Shown: piece after piece, positions 23,700 through 36,210 of the stretch
Numbering within the stretch: the stretch's first letter is position 1
Layout: each line of letters opens with the position of its first letter
Origin: Symbiodinium microadriaticum
Taxonomy: Eukaryota; Sar; Dinophyceae; Suessiales; Symbiodiniaceae
DNA: 64,000 nucleotides
NCBI GenBank assembly: GCA_001939145.1
Contig: LSRX01000058.1
Location: 1,068,543 to 1,132,542, forward strand
Direction: 5' to 3'
Notes under the pieces: generated by a model
The model's input: only the letters and a program-made list of their open reading frames with translations
Told to the model about the DNA's origin: nothing
Databases searched by the model: none
Position numbers and translations under genes: made by a program

Positions 23700-25470
23700 A
23701 GGCTCTGCATAATAACATGGGGTTGTGGTACCTAATTAGATAATGTTTCACACCACTGCCGAACCCGGGTGAAGATTAGTTCTAGCCAATCACCCCTGGA
23801 TTACGGTACTCCCTGGAGGTGATATAATTCCCGAGCCTGGGCTACTTTCCGTGCCGAAGAAGTCAAAGTCCTGCGCTGCATCATGGGTTTTATCACTTCT
23901 CGTGGAGTTTTCCTATTTTTCCCACCCGCCCAGCTGACAGAGTCGCACCGTTGGAACTAGAAAGACAGTGGGAAGAACCAAGGCAGTTGACAAGCTCCAA
24001 ATCTTCTATAGGCCCGAGGGTTACTATGTTTCCTTTTTTCAAGCGATAACAAACTAAGAAAGGTTGCATAGAAAGGTTGCATGTACATTTATGGCAATTC
24101 AATAATAACCTGTTTCGTGTCCCTTCTATATGCGTGCATACACATATGCACACGTACATATCCAGGCACAAGCAGCCAGGCGTTCGGATTAATTAACGCC
24201 TGCATAGGAGGCAGTGGGGGAATGCATAGGTTACAGAGGAGGAAATGCAGCAAGCGTCAGCCTCGAGAAGCGAACCCGCATGGTCCAGGATCCCCCCCCC
24301 CGTTAAGTGGGGTGCGTGGGGTCCCTCCTTCATTCTGTGGTGTGGTTGCGCGGTTTTGGGGTTTAGGGTTTAGCATATAAGCTTTTGGGGTTGGGTTATT
24401 TTTCCCTCTCGCATGGTTAAGGATCAATGCACACAAGCGAGGTGGTTCGGGGAGTTTAGGGCTTAAGGTTACCAGTGTTACCAGTTATAACGCTTCGAGT
24501 CGACAAGAGCTTAGGGAGGGTTTGGGGTTTAGTGGTTGGTTACGGTGACGGTTTATGGATCCCGCTCTCCGCACATGCCAGCCCCCAACCATGCCAGACC
24601 ATACCATTGGGAGGGGGGGGAGGCTGGGAACGCCAGACGCCTGACCACATATACATACATGCATGCATGCATGCATGCATACACAGGTACACATGCAGAC
24701 ATGTAGATTCGTAGGCCCGTACACGCGTCCATGCATGCAAACCTACATATTACATAAAAAAGGTAAATGCGTAAGTACATTTCTTGTGCGGTCTGTGTAT
24801 ATCCCCATCCAAGCCAAGCTACCGGCGGGGAGACAGCCACCAGGCGCAGGTGCGATGCCGATAACCGCGGATTGAGCTCCAGGGTCAGCACGGAGTCGCT
24901 GCCGGCAGATTGAGATGGCCACGCCTTCCAGCACACGATAGCATTCAGTTAAAACAAGACACTTCAAGAGTCAAAATGCCGGACAAACTCTTCTGCACGG
25001 TTCACGCTTCTGTTTCCTGGCTTGGACAACAAGAGATCGCATGAACTACAATAACTACAAAGTGTCGGGTTTATCTCACAATCGGCGAGAATACACAGCA
25101 CGAAGCTTTTTGGCTACGCCCCCATTCGCTTGTGGGCTGCATCCAAGATCCACGCGAGGATCGTTGATCTTTGCATGCTCCATTCCACAAGCTCCCGCTC
25201 GAGACACACATCAGCGGCATCACAACACATAAACAAAACGTCATTCCCCATGTACACGCCCGATCACATCGAAAAAAAGTCACTCTTCGTGCAGGTTCAC
25301 AATGCTCAGCACTTTGAAAGTTCTATGGAAGTGCACAGGTTGTTTGCAAATCTGCAACCCCCCCCCCCCGGCCATGAGGCCGCCGTCGGAAGCATGGAGC
25401 AAAACGACTGTTCAACAGAAGTGACTACTTGCATTGCGATTCCCGAGTGTGGACGCTCGTCGATGCGTAC
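23700..25470. other. spacer or intron with microsatellites and telomere-like words
   Basis: No exon is supported. Contains a CATG/CATA run (about 24,653-24,690), poly-C and poly-G runs, and degenerate TTTAGGG-like words (GGGGTTTAGGGTTTAG near 24,356 and GGTTTGGGGTTTAG near 24,518). Confidence 0.5.
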
Positions 25471-25871
25471 TTCAGCAAAGCGAGGCGAGATAAGCGAGCC
25501 CCGTAATAGCTAGCAGCTTCTCTTTATCAGGACGCCGTATTACATGACTTCTCTCCAACGGAACAGTCATCCCACCTTCATGCTTCCAGACGCGAGCTCC
25601 GGCGGGGCCTGTCCTGAATGGACGACGTTCAAAGCTGTGAACTGACGGGACGGGACGGGACTGTCCTGCAGTGAGGCGTACCGCTGCATTGAGCAGCGGC
25701 CGCACTGCCCACGTCGGGGCCACCTCCGATGCCAGAGTGCTGCCGGAGCCTCTCCAGGATTTCCAAAGGAGGACTTTTAACCCCCTTAAGTCTCGTGATG
25801 TCAACTGAAAAACAACAGGTCTGCAAGCCTGCCCTATACGCAGTACAAATCTAAAAAAATGCAAGCCCCCT

Positions 25872-28800
25872 TCAACTTTCAAAAGGCTCGTGCAGCTCGG
25901 TCGCTCTGGTGCGCCGAGCGCCAGTAGCTCCGGGCATGGTGCACGATGCTTTGCCCCCTGAGGATTGCGCAATTTCCAAGGGATCTCTAGCCGGCAGCTG
26001 CTTGCTGCCTAGACTCTGAACGATCTCCAGTCGGATCTGAATTTGGCCCAAACCCCGCGTGCCCGTCAGGAGCAGCTCGCAGTGAGTATCACAGCGGCAC
26101 TTCAAACACCTCAGCAGTCCACCGTTTCCGCCACAGGCACCAACATCGAGAAGGATGCAACCACGGCACAGGCCGCCATCAGAGCTGTCGCAGCCTGCGC
26201 TTGATCCCGAATACGTCGTTGATGTCATGGTGCTGGTGGTCGTGCTTGTGGTGCTCGTTCTGGTAAGTGTACTCGTGGTGGATGCTGTGCTGGTTGCGTT
26301 TGGATCCACTTCCACCGGAGGCACCGTGCCGCCCGTGCTTTCCCGGCCCTCCCAATCAATCTCGAGCTCTGCCGGATCGCCACAGAGCGAAGCCTGGCTT
26401 GCTGATGGATCTGATGGTGGTGAAGAGTCAGAGAGTTGGCAAGAAGAGATGAGCTGGTCACGCGGCAGCCAAATGTAAAGCTCGTCTCCCTGGAGCAGTG
26501 GAAGGGCCAAGTCCAGAAGCACATGGACCACGCCTGTGCTCCCACCAGCCACCGGCGGCTGGCAAAGAGACCCGTTGCGCAAGCGTTTGGGCGGCTCCAG
26601 CTGTAGCTCAACACTCAAGCCCAAGGCCGGAGACAAAGCATAGCTTGGTGCCTGCAGGTTTCAATCACACAAAAGATGCTGCGGCCAACAAGCTTTCCCA
26701 ACGAAAAAATACGTGAGACTTCCTATACTTCTCGTGCCTCACCCACGTCCACGGGCTGCCACAGGTCGTCCACGAGCGTTTCCGTCTGCAGCTGCCAAGC
26801 CTCCCATGGGTCGCTGAGATTTTCAGCGACATCCACGGAAGGGTGTCGAATGTCCACAGAAACCTCGTACCGCCGGCCAAAAACGAACTGCATTCGGGAA
26901 AGCTGCAGGACCAGCGACTGGCCGGTTTCGGCATCCTCCGTCTCGCAATGGACATCTTCGGGAAGCAATCGAAAGCTGCAGGATGCCGCAACACTGATGC
27001 TTTCAGACTGCTGTGCTGTAGACAGTGCCACGGCAAACGAAAAGTAAGCCTCTGGACAATCGCCGGCCTCGTCTGAACACTCAGAAGTTGAAGCGCACCA
27101 TCCACCAGCCTGCAAGTCAAAGGCTTCAGGAAGAAAAGGCTATGACATTGACCTCCCTGTTTGAGCGCCGGACCTTCGTAGCCGCGGCCGCAAGATCGTC
27201 CAAAGCTTCCACCACGGCGGAGCATTGCTCACAGGCACCAGCGGACTCTACCAAAAGACAGCTGCCTGGCTCGAAAGCGATGCCTTGGGGTGCTGTGATG
27301 CGGAGGCGTCCATGTGAAGGAACGGACGTGGAAGGCACCAAGCTGAGCAGTAGGGGCGCTTTGCGTCCCTGGGCCGCGGTGCTCGTGGGCTCCACACGGA
27401 TGTCACGAAGCAATCGGAGCCGAGGACCAAGAAGCGGGGGACTCGCCTCGTCCCCGAGCTCCAGGAACCAAACCGAGGCTTCCTCGGCCTCCAAGGAGAG
27501 CTCTTCATACCTGGGATTGATCACGGCCACCCGCAAGGAGTAGACGTTCAGCGGCTCCAGGCCCGCCGGCACTTCAATCACCGCCTCGCGGCCGTGTCCA
27601 CGGCAGGCTCCAAAAGGTCCCGGCCACAAAGTTTTGGAGGAGGGATCGGGGTAAGCCGGATAAGCCGAGCAGTCTCCGTCGACGTCGAAGGAACCCGTAG
27701 TAGGAGACACAAAGCTCCTAAGTCTCAGTGTTCTGCGGAACCAAGCTTGAGAGTTGCTAGAGATTTTACACCTGGCCCCCTGCAACCGACCTGTAAACCC
27801 CGGAAAGAGCTCAGAAAGGAAGCTCCAAAGGAGAGGCTCGAGCCTGCGACCAGGCGTCCAGCCCTTCGGAGCGACGAGGCGCAGCGGGAGAAAGCCGCTT
27901 TCGACCGCTGGTCGCTCTGTGACCGACAGAGAGAGCACCACGTGATCTCTTTGCCCTGGTCGCCCCGTGATTTCCCAAGCCGTCGCCTGCTCGCTGTAGG
28001 GCTCCGGTGCAGCCAGCAAGCCTGCTGAAAGAGCACGGCGCACGGGACAGCCAACCGCCGATGCAGCGAGAAACCTCGTCGCAGCAAGCTTCACATGTCG
28101 CAATAGACCGTCAGCGACTCGCAAGAAAAAGAGTGCTAAGGCAAGGAGCAAGGCTTGAAGCTGCGTTGCGGAGTCGAAAACTTGGAAGGTCCAAGTACCG
28201 GCAGGGCCGGGGCTGGGCGGATTGCGGCCGAGCACTTCGACCGCATAGAAGGCCCCTGGCCATGGCATCGAGGCGCTGAGAAGCAACAAAGGCGCATCCA
28301 GGCTCCGAACTACGCCGCCGCTGTCCTTGCACGAAGAAGGTGAAGACCAACCCCCTCCCCCCCGGCGGCCCCCGGTCCTACACTGTTCAATGTTCCAAGG
28401 AGCCAAGAGTGTCATTTCCGTCGTGCGGTACTGGCAGTCCGTTCCATCGGGGACTGCGATGGCGCCACGAGGCATGTCGGTGGCCAGCGGAGCGCGGATG
28501 GCACAGGATGCAGAGAAAGTCAATCCGGCCTGGTGCTGCTCACACATGCAACTTACGTGGAACTACCCCAGGTCAACACAGAAATTACTGCAAGCTGTAT
28601 GCGAAGCCATGCTGCCGTCGCCACGTCGCCAGAAATCTGCAGGACATTGCCTGACTGCAGAGCAGGCAAGCGCAGGGCGAAGCGCACGTAGTTTGCGCGG
28701 ATTCCGGCAGCCGTGCAAGAGCCTTGAAGAGGCAAGGATGGGCTTGTTGGCACAGGCGCTGCATGGATTAAGATGGCTCCCAAATATGGCCAAGTTGCAA

Positions 28801-31800
28801 GCCACCGAAGCCTCCGAGATCGCCAAGATCAGAAATGGCTCGCCCATCGCGTCCTTGCTCAGGACCGCGCCGGCCCATGGAGCCTGGTCTGCCACAAGAG
28901 TTCTGCTAGAAAGCCGCCCCCGTACCCCGCATTGTTGTCTTTTAAGGCCTCCGAAGAGGAGCTCGGGAGGAAGGCGCCCAGCTGCACGAAGAAAGCATTG
29001 CTTCCCAAGCGGGGCATCTCGGCCGGCACTCGAACCTGTCAAAGCAGGCCGCTTAAGCCACGGCTGCCCAGCCCTTGCAATCCCCATGCAAGCCTCCAGT
29101 TGCAGGATGTAGGTCTCGTTGGCGACGAGGTCGATGCCGTCCCAAGTGACCACATTGGCAACCTCGGTACTGTAAACTGAAAGAAGAAAGGGAAGGCGGA
29201 AGAAGCTTTGACAAAAGCAGGCGGCTGGGGGCCTCGCCGCCTCGCAACCTGGCCAGCCGCTTGGCATCGCCAGCGCTGCCCAGCAATCGCGAGGAAGGAC
29301 GCCAGCTGTGACGGGCGGGCCCCAGATGTAGCCGCTGGGAGCTATGATCCGCAAGTCGGTCCTCCATAAGGGACACGCGATTCTCGACGACGAGTCAAAA
29401 AATTGCGCTCTGACTCGGTGAGGCGCCTCCCACTGCGGGGACTCAGAAAGTCAACCTCGACTTTCGCAGTGGCTCCGCTCAGAAGGAAGGGCCTTGCCCA
29501 AGCAAAACAACAGAGTCAATCGAAAGCGGGCAGTATGCTTGGTGCCCACAGTGAGGGGAAGTGCTGATGGCTTGTGGCTGCCGGCCTGCGGTCCGAGAGG
29601 GAGATGTTGACCTGGCGGCGGCGGGACCCAAACCAAGTCAGAGTCTTTGGGGGCGCCGGGCGCCGGGGCGGCGCCCAGGCCTGCAAGTCCTCCACCGAGA
29701 GTTCCCAGGAAGGCTCCCCGTGGTCGGGGTTAAAGACGGCCAGCGACCTCGTGGTGGCTCTTAAGCACTCTTGAAGCACTCTCCATCACTTTCCGCTTCG
29801 ACAGCAACTGGCCTACTCGCACGCTGCTCGCACGCCGCACGTGTTGCAGCCAGGGGGACCCCTCCAGGAGTTCAGGCCCGGAGCTGCTCTGTGTCCAGAC
29901 GTACCACTCACCGGCTGCAGGGCTCAAAGAGCGCACCGAGACCTCGAAGCCTTGCCCGACTGGGATGCTATTGAGTCTCATCTCGGCTTCTGTTCATGCC
30001 GCTCCGTGCAGCCGAGCCACAATACAACTCACCGGGCTCGAGGTGCTCTCTGAGATGGACGAAAGCCTCAGCTCAGCTCCCAACATCGTACAAGGTTTCG
30101 TCTCGCCCCGACCAGGTGCCGAAAATTCTTTGAGCCAAGCCGCTCGACTTCTGGGCAGGGCCGGGGTGGGATCTTCGGCACAATGAGGTGGCTGCAGCTG
30201 TCGGAAAAGGCAAGGCCACGTGCCAGCCACGCAGCTTGGGCTTGGCCCCTTATTGTCTGACACAGAAGTCGTCAGAACCCGCGACACACACGGCTCTGGC
30301 TGCAACATGCCACCGAAGCCCTCTGCCGAGCTGCAAGTGGCAAGGGGCGTACGCCTTCAGCTCGTGCCTCGACACTGGCCGGAGGCTGAGAAAGAGACGC
30401 AGGATGCATCGAACCACAGAGAGCCTCGTTGACGCGAGCCGCACAGGTTTGAAAATCGACGCTCTTCGGTCCGTCGATGATGACAGCGGCGGCAAAGTGC
30501 CGATGCGGCTGCAAGGTGACGGTCAGCCAAAAAGCCGCCTGCTTGCGGTGCCCGAAGAGCAATAGGACCAACAAGGCCAAGGCAAACCAAGGCACAGCAG
30601 AGAAGGAGAGTGTGGAGGGCTGCAGGGTAACGGAGTGCAGATCGCCAAGCACGCTCATGCCGCCCTGCCTTGGCAGATCTTGGCTCAATCCGAGACTCCT
30701 CCGTGACGGTACGGTTGCTTCATGCCAAGTTGCCAGACGGAGCCGTCGGAGCCCGAGCTGGGGAAGCTGAGCGCGTCGGGCGTGGAGGCCTCCCAATCCT
30801 CACCTCCCAAAAGAGGACTGTGTAAAACATTCTCTCAGAGAAGATGCTCACTTCTGCCGCCTCGGCTGCGGAGCTCGAGGTGCCAAGGCCTGCCACATAT
30901 TGTCACTGTATAAGTAGGTCTGCGGAGATCGAAGGTCGAGGCCGCTGCTCAGCTGGGCGCACGGATCCCGGTGTGTGAAACGCCCTTGGGAGGATTCGGA
31001 TTGAGCGCTTCCACACGGCAAATCTCTTCCCCACTGAATTGCAGTCTTAGCATCACCTTCACATAGATTTGTTGGCCAGCGTAGAACGCCTCGAACCTAG
31101 GAAAGGGGCTTAACTTCCGCCAGGAAACCCAGACTCAAAAAGCGGAAGAACACACGCCCTCTTTTTTTTTGCATCACAGCAACTCCTCGAGGTTCAGGAA
31201 GCACTCGCTGGGCCGGGTGCCTCGTTGCCACCACCGACGCCCTGTGTCATGCGTCACGGAGCCCAGGAAGTCTTCCACATCACGAGACACTTCAAGGGAC
31301 TCCAGCAACTGGGCATCCTGAGGAGCGTCGAACACTTGGAGCTGGAGTATGGTTTCGGCGCTGAGGCACTCATAATCTTCGGGAAGATGTAGCGAGAGGC
31401 CGGCCCCGCCCCGAGTCCCAGCAGTCAGTGTGGTGGGCAGCTCCAGGCGCACCAGGATCTCATTTCTTTTGGAAGGAAAGGGAAATGGGCCATGGCCAGA
31501 GCGACCAATGACCAGCAGCTGAAGAACTGGAATCGCTGGTGCTCCGGGTGACTGTCGACGCCAGAAGGCTGCGAAGGGCAAGATGCCACTGAACTCGACC
31601 AGAGATGCATTCTCATCTTCACCGCTCACCATGAGCTCTGCCACCACCTGGCTAGGAAAGAAGGCCGTGCGGGGAGCAGGCAGTGCCAGTTGCCAGGATC
31701 GCCAATCTGAGCCTGGATGCCACGTTCCGGCTGCGCCCTCTCCCACGTCCCAAGCTGCCGACATGTCCAGCGACACCCAGCTGCGATAAGGTCCGAAGTG

Positions 31801-32673
31801 CTCGGTCTCGCAAATACCGATGCTCGCCTCACATGTAGCTACCTCCCAGGAGCTCAAAGGAAAGAGGAGCATCCGTATCAGAATGCTGGAGACGTTCACA
31901 ATGGGCTGAAGATCAAGACCCTCTGGAGGCAATTGTAAGCTTAGGCTGAGATTCACGTGAAGCTCCGAGTCGTCTTCCAGAAGCAATGCCCGCTGGTGGC
32001 GAGGAAGATCCTCGAGGATCAAAGAGCCAGGGCTCAGAGAGCTTCGAGTGCCTCTTGTCGAGAAAACCGGCAACGAGAGAACCTCGACACCTTCATACAT
32101 GGAGCAGTTCTCGGTCCCTCGGCAAACCGCTGCAATCTGTGCAACTTCGCTGGCATCTTGAAAAGCTTCAGTCACCTCAACGTTCAAAGCCAGGTGAAAG
32201 CTACAGCCATCCCCGCGACATGTCGGGAACTCGCCGGACAATTGCAAAGAAATCTGTGGAACGCTTTCATTCCATTTGCACCCTGCGATGTGGGGAAAGC
32301 CATGCAAGCCTTCCACACCCTCCACCGCCAGGTCAAGGAACCAAGCGCCACAAGGCTGCCTCGGTTTAACAGCCCATTCTCTTCAAGCAAAGGCCGAGTC
32401 AAGCCTGAAGCGGGAATTAGGCCGCACCCCTCGCTGCAGCAAGGCTTCTCTTCCAGGGGCTCTTGAAGCTGCGCCGTCCTGGGCCGCAAGGCGGCGAAGC
32501 CTGGGAGAACGGGTCAAGCGTCATCTTCATCATCCTCATCACCATCAGCAGAGCACAGAGCGCCAACAAGTCTGCACGTTGCGCCATCAACGTTACGACT
32601 TGTTCCAAGGGGCGGATCTGCAGCTCCCACTGGCCGTCAAAGGCCTCGAGGTCCTCCTCAAAACAGACTGTTG
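25872..32673 (-). CDS. very large modular extracellular or membrane protein, main exon block
   Basis: Long coding stretches run leftwards from 32,673: FEEDLEAFDGQWELQIRPLE; a big exon 32,365-31,177 (CGAWFLDLAVEGVEGLHGF onward); a hydrophobic segment PWFALALLVLLLFGHRKQA (30,600); GFEVSVRSLSPAAGEWYVW (29,930); LRIIAPSGYIWGPPV (29,340); and VPAEMPRLGSNAFFVQLGAF (29,030). An almost continuous block follows at 28,547-25,872. Repeated modules stand out: 'R(L/I)xAPxGxxFxPG.C' (RLRITAPQGIAFEPGSCLL, 27,290), 'IPxGTDCQ'-like (28,460) and 'GLEPLNVYSLRVAVINP' (27,530). A Ser/Thr-rich linker (26,200-26,290) looks like an O-glycosylated spacer. Dinoflagellates have many giant proteins of this style with no assigned function. 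N-terminus, signal peptide and exact introns were not determined, and more than one gene is possible. Confidence 0.65.
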
Positions 32674-32689
32674 AAGAAAAGGAAAGACA

Positions 32690-33190
32690 TGCACATGCAT
32701 CGACTGGTTGCAGAAAGAAAGAGAAAGACGGGAAGAGAACGGAGTGCATGCATAACAACAAGGAAGGAGAGAGAGAGGAGAGGGAGAAAGAGAGAGGCAT
32801 GGAAACGTAGCGAGAGAGGGGCCCTGAAATCCTGGGAGAGCCCGGGGCTGAAGCACACCACCGCCGGTGCAATGCTGCCAAGTGCAGAGCTGGACAAAAC
32901 CAAGGACGCCGTGGGCCCTTGGTTGTACTGGGCACAAAACTACGTGCACATGTACACAGTGCATTCAGTGCATGTCCACTGGCAGCGAGAGTGGTGAAGG
33001 GAGGCATGCCCGCCATTGACTAGATACCATCGAAGATTTTGCTCGCCCGAAGCAATTTACCCTCACACCCATACACACACGCACACATGCACAGACAAAT
33101 ACTTGGGGATATCTGTATGCATATGTAAGTAACCGTGCACGTACAAATCCATAAACAAACAAACAAACAAACAAATAAATATAAAGTAAT
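32690..33190. other. intron or spacer with GA-rich and AAAC repeats
   Basis: GAGAGA-rich sequence at about 32,760-32,800 and an (AAAC)n run at 33,150-33,175, just left of the gag fragment. No exon is supported. Confidence 0.5.
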
Positions 33191-33196
33191 CGGGCT

Positions 33197-33560
33197 GCTG
33201 CTTGCTCCGCAACAATGTCACCTGTATCCAAAGTCAAACTCAAGTCTTTATCAAAAAACACATCGGTTCTTCGCTCTGCGTTGTCTAGCAAAGTAACAGC
33301 ACCTGTCTCGGACATGGAGATGTAGGTCGTAAAGTTCCAGGCCCATTCTTCCCAGTCGGCAGGATTGCCGCTGAAAGTCTCAGGCAAGGGAAGCTGAGGC
33401 TTTCCTGTAAAGTTTCCTTCGCCTCCTAAGGTCCTAAGGCCATGTCTTCTCACCAACGTTCCTTGGAGCTTTCAGCTGCGTGCGCTGCTCACTCAGCTTC
33501 AGATCAAAGTAACCCTGAAAGTCACAGAGCGCGTCTTTCAGGGACTGTACAAAGTGCATA
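33197..33560 (-). mobile_element. retroelement gag fragment (Copia-like)
   Basis: The minus strand reads ALCDFQGYFDLKLSEQRTQL (about 33,530). After a frame change it reads LPLPETFSGNPADWEEWAWN, FTTYISMSETGAVTLLDN and DVFFDKDLSLTLDTGDIVAE, then runs into simple repeat. The 'PETFSG...W.EW.WNF..Y' block is the typical start of the gag/UBN2-like region of LTR retrotransposon polyproteins, which are plentiful in dinoflagellates. No protease, integrase or reverse transcriptase follows and no LTR pair was seen, so this is a dead fragment. Confidence 0.6.
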
Positions 33561-33631
33561 GTGATCTTGAGCCACGTAGCTGGCAAAGTCGGGGCATGGC
33601 GATAACGTCTTATTGCACAAACATGCCCACG

Positions 33632-33890
33632 CATACATACATACATACATACATACATACATACATACNACCTGTATCCAAAGTCAAACTCAAGTCTTTA
33701 TCAAAAAACACATCGGTTCTTCGCTCTGCGTTGTCTAGCAAAGTAACAGCACCTGTCTCGGACATGCATACATACATGCATACATGCATACATGCATACA
33801 TGCATACATGCATACATGCATACATACATACATACATACATTCATACATTCATACATTCATACATTCATACATTCATTCATTACATGCTA
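33632..33890. repeat. CATA/CATG microsatellite with assembly gap and embedded 97-bp gag copy
   Basis: A CATA run leads to a single N at 33,669. Positions 33,670-33,766 are an exact copy of 33,220-33,316 from the gag fragment. A CATA/CATG/TTCA run follows to about 33,886. An exact copy next to an N inside a microsatellite suggests a scaffold join of overlapping contigs, although a real insertion is possible. Confidence 0.85.
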
Positions 33891-33899
33891 AAAATTCAC

Positions 33900-36200
33900 A
33901 GAAAAATAAATACAAGCTGACATACAGCACTCATGTGTTCACCGACGTGCGGGTGTACATGCTTTATATCGTGCAGCCATAATCAGCCACACACACACAC
34001 ATTTTGCTCTGCATGCATGCATCCTTCGTAAAAAACAAAACCTGAACCTCGGAGCTTCGTCCCAGGACATTCGGACCTCCGAAGTCTAAATTGCATGTAC
34101 ACGTCAGGCATGCGTTGTTATCAATGAACTCAGTCGCCGTACCGTTCGCCGAGTTCGACCGAACGTGCAGTCTGAAATGCTCGATGCTACAGTACTTCTC
34201 TCCCCATCTGCCCTATCTGTGTGCGGCCCAATTGCCACTGATGCTGCTCGGGGTGACAAAGCAGAAGCTCACAAACACGCCAAGAACTCCAAACGTGCGC
34301 CACGCCATGGCATGAATAACTCCATGGCCAGGGCACGCCTAAGCATGACGGCCTGATGTGGTACCTTGCGAGTGTGGATCTGCGGAGCCACAAGCACTCG
34401 GCGGACTGGTTGGATTTTTGCAGTGCTGCAGGAACATGTCGGGCAAATTCAAAAGCGTGTCATGCTGACCGACGCGGCTTTTTCAGAGACTCGTGGGCCA
34501 CGGCTTCAAGTCACAACGATCACAGGACGCTGAATCATCTCACCGGCGCATGGAGCACCAAGAGGTGCCGTTTCCCAAGGGCCTCCGCCGCACATGTCTG
34601 AGCTTGTAACATCAGGCCGGCGAGCATCAATACAGCGGCGGTGTAGCGATTGCGGAGGCCCTAAACCGGACAGATCCAAACAAACGCCAAAGCAAATCGG
34701 GAATAGTTCAGGCCTCTCATGCATCCCACGGCACGTCAAGTTGGAAATGAACATGTGAGAAGACATGCATCCAGAATAGTTGCAACCATCTACTTCCGGC
34801 AACGCTTGCCATCAAGTTGGGGAAGACTTGAGGAAGATCTGTGTTGTTGACATGCCTGAACAAGGACGTCGTGTCTGCACACCCCGCAACTTAGCCCGAC
34901 ATGATGCATTTCGGTGGACTTGAGGCTTAGAATGTCCGCATGTCTCCGGGGTTTAGGAATTGAAATGGGGATTGTGTGAGGACAACATCCTGCGTTAGAA
35001 TTCAATTACTCACTGTTTGCTTGGATTCCGCCCCTACCCCAGCCTCCAAACCAATCACGAGCCTATCTCAAGCCTTCACAGGTTGCTAGAGTTTAAAAGT
35101 GTTTAAAGCTTAGAGTTACGAGAGTTCTTGGCCTATGTTTCCCAAGCTTGACCATGAACTTATAAATTTATCGGTAAAGTTGCCATTCTCTATCGTTGTT
35201 TTGTCATCTGGGCTTATGGTTTTTGACATCACTACTTTGCCACCAATGCTCTCCATGCCCCCCTTGTACAAAAAAAACGAAGGTTGAAGCCTCAACCCTG
35301 AAGAGCAGGGTTGTTCATTACTGTTGCAAGGGGCGGCCTTGGCGCCAGAACTTCTACGGGTGGAAAGAAGCTGCTTGCGTGTTGCTTTCGCGACACAAGG
35401 CGAAGAGACAGGGAAGGGTCAAATACGCCTCCAAGTTGTCCTTGCACCCCAAACTCCGGCCATTCCCAGAAAGCTCAGGAAAATGAGGTCCCGAATCCTC
35501 AAACAAAGGTAACGCAACGATACCTGCGGATCATCAAAAACCACACTCCGAATCTGGAATTATGCCAGCGCAAATCCCCAAGCAATGAACGTTCTATACG
35601 TGCGAGAAGCATAGTGATTTCTTGGGGATTTGTGCAGGCATCACTTGAGGCCTGTTTGCTCACAGGTTTGTATTAATTGGTTGCTGGGTTTTTGGAGGTA
35701 TATAGGGTTCAGACCCTGCCGGGGTGTTTGTTTAATGCAACACGCGGCCGTATTAATTGTGAAACAAGAGTTCATGCATGCCTGTGTGAAAACATGTGTG
35801 TTAGCGAGACATGGAAAGAAACAGAACTCGACAAACACAACTGGACATTGATTCCTATGTCCTAAGTTCACCGCAACGTATTCTTAGCTTCGCTGCATTC
35901 GCCGCAAGCTCTGCTCACACAGCCGATGTAGCCGATAAGTGCATATGCTTGCGGCCCGTAAGATACACCTTGCGTGGCCCCCAAGTACTCGTGCATTTCC
36001 GGACCAGTCACTCGTACATGCCCCGTAGCTTGCGAGATCCGCAGTCAGCCGTGATGCGCCCCTTCCTCTGTTCATCTGTGTGTCCATCCATCCATCCATC
36101 CATCCATCCATCCATCCATCCATGGTCCTTCCCCCGAGTCATTTCCCTCAGCTACTGCCGCGACGCAACGTTTTCGAGAAGCAAAAGTGATCAATGTCGC
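33900..36200. other. spacer without a supported gene
   Basis: Small open frames only. Contains a (TCCA)n run at 36,083-36,123 and short CA and CATG runs near 33,990-34,020. No recognised domain on either strand. Confidence 0.45.
36083..36123. repeat. (TCCA)n microsatellite
   Basis: About 10 perfect tandem copies of a 4-bp unit. Confidence 0.95.
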
Positions 36201-36210
36201 AGCGCATAAT

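Noticed and set aside
28327-29112. Plus-strand open frames at 27,025-29,180
   Set aside because: Opposite strand of the modular-protein exons, which show domain-like repeats; the plus frames show none.
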